From: Brevundimonas alba
Lineage (GTDB): Bacteria; Pseudomonadota; Alphaproteobacteria; Caulobacterales; Caulobacteraceae
Assembly (NCBI RefSeq): GCF_011927945.1
Contig: NZ_JAATJM010000001.1
Span: forward strand, 505,501 to 569,500
Length of the DNA: 64,000 nucleotides
Direction: 5' to 3'
The position numbers and the translations under genes are program-made. Within the stretch, counting starts at the first letter, position 1. The number at the start of each line of letters is the position of its first letter. Under the pieces are notes generated by a model. It was given only the letters and a program-made list of their open reading frames with translations. It did no database searches and had not been told where the DNA came from. Shown here in pieces: positions 63,357 to 64,000 of the stretch.

Positions 63357-64000
63357 CATGCAGACCTCCCATCCGAAGACCGACGGCGCCCCGGCGCCGG
63401 CCGAGGCCGTCGCGCATCTGCCGCCGCCGCCGGCCCGAATGCCCCGCCCTGCCCTGTTCCTCGACATGGACGGCGTTCTGGCGCCGCTGGCCGATACGCC
63501 GGACGCCGTCGTGCCCGATCCAGACCGGACCGCGGCGCTGCGCAACGCCGCGGTCCGGCTGGGCGGTCGCGTCGCCATCATCAGCGGCCGGACCATCGAC
63601 GAGATCGACCGCATCGCCGAAGCGAGCGCCGCCTCCGCTTCGGGGGTGCATGGGCTGGAGCGGCGCCGGGCGGACGGCTCGCTGCAGCGGGCCAAGGCTT
63701 CGCCGGGGGTGCGGCACGCCGTGGCGGCTTTCGAGACCTTCGCCCGGACCCGGCCCGGCGTGATCGTCGAGGACAAAGCCGTGTCGGCGGGACTTCACTA
63801 CCGCGGGGCACCGGCGGAAGAGGCGGCGGCCCTTTCGCTGGCGGAAGACCTGGCGGAGCAGACGGGCCTGACGCTTCAGGCCGGCAATCTGGTCGTGGAG
63901 CTGAAGACGCCCGGGACCAGCAAGGGCACCGCCCTGACCGCCTTCATGCAGGAGCCTCCGTTCGCCGGCGCCGTTCCCGTCATGCTGGGCGACGATCTGA
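63357..64000 (+). CDS. otsB: Trehalose-6-phosphate phosphatase OtsB, 5' part
   Basis: 214 codons are in the window, open to the right edge. After a Pro/Ala-rich 30-residue leader come HAD motif 1 (LFLDMDGVLAPLADTPDAVV), 'RVAIISGRTIDEIDRIA' (motif 2), 'GVHGLERR', 'VEDKAVSAGLHYRGAP', 'LVVELKTPGTSKGTALTAFM' and the start of motif 4 (MLGDDL). It dephosphorylates trehalose-6-phosphate to trehalose, an osmoprotectant. AGGAGG lies only 1 nt before the ATG, unusually close; ATG 63438 is a later alternative without a ribosome site. otsA would be expected downstream. Confidence 0.92.

Overview
The window reads as chromosomal DNA from a GC-rich alphaproteobacterium. The best guess is Caulobacterales, close to Brevundimonas or Caulobacter. 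This rests on gene families and order (LiuR-like MerR regulator, ctaC-ctaD-ctaB-small ORF-ctaG-ctaE-surf1-M16 cluster, large TonB receptors, CtaG/Cox11-type aa3 oxidase) and on codon bias so GC-rich that nearly every gene has long antisense shadow frames. The species is an inference. I saw no rRNA, tRNA, CRISPR array, IS element or prophage, so most of this looks like stable backbone.

Layout. 1-6.4 kb: the tail of a Crp-type regulator, an SseB-like gene, then a type I secretion locus on the minus strand (HlyD adaptor, ABC exporter). It has two unrecognised, cysteine-free, Ser/Asp-rich proteins that share a C-terminal pattern, and a second Crp/Fnr regulator at its upstream end. 6.4-20.1 kb: lepA, an RND pump pair, a small exported protein, a TonB receptor, nhaA, selO, a DoxX-like gene and a tiny DUF2256 gene. 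20.1-24.4 kb: a MerR (LiuR-like) regulator followed by two acyl-CoA dehydrogenases and rsmE. 24.4-34.3 kb: gshA, a small exported protein, a TetR gene behind three operator-like sites, DUF72, GFA, an alcohol dehydrogenase, phaB, gloB, a methyltransferase, and sixA-DUF952-pyrD. 34.3-40.6 kb: signalling (hybrid histidine kinase, GGDEF/EAL protein), an orphan vsr, a peroxiredoxin, yqgE and a GNAT. 40.6-48.2 kb: cytochrome c oxidase and its assembly genes with an M16 peptidase. 48.4-54.9 kb: padR-DUF1700-DUF2807, tldD, a TraB/GumN protein and a second TonB receptor. 55-64 kb: an amidohydrolase, DUF488, the fadB/fadA pair, hemerythrin, a CAP protein, kdsD and the 5' part of otsB.

How parts work together. 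The MerR gene at 20.2 kb and fadA/fadB at 60 kb carry near-identical palindromes (CTTTACGTGCACGTCAAG and GTTTACGTCAACGTCAAG), which suggests one acyl-CoA degradation regulon. The cox block is a compact set for haem A synthesis, copper insertion and oxidase subunits. The T1SS block resembles classical haemolysin loci: an intrinsic terminator lies between the candidate substrate and the exporter, and a Fur-box-like site lies upstream of that candidate substrate. It is the best candidate here for something undescribed.
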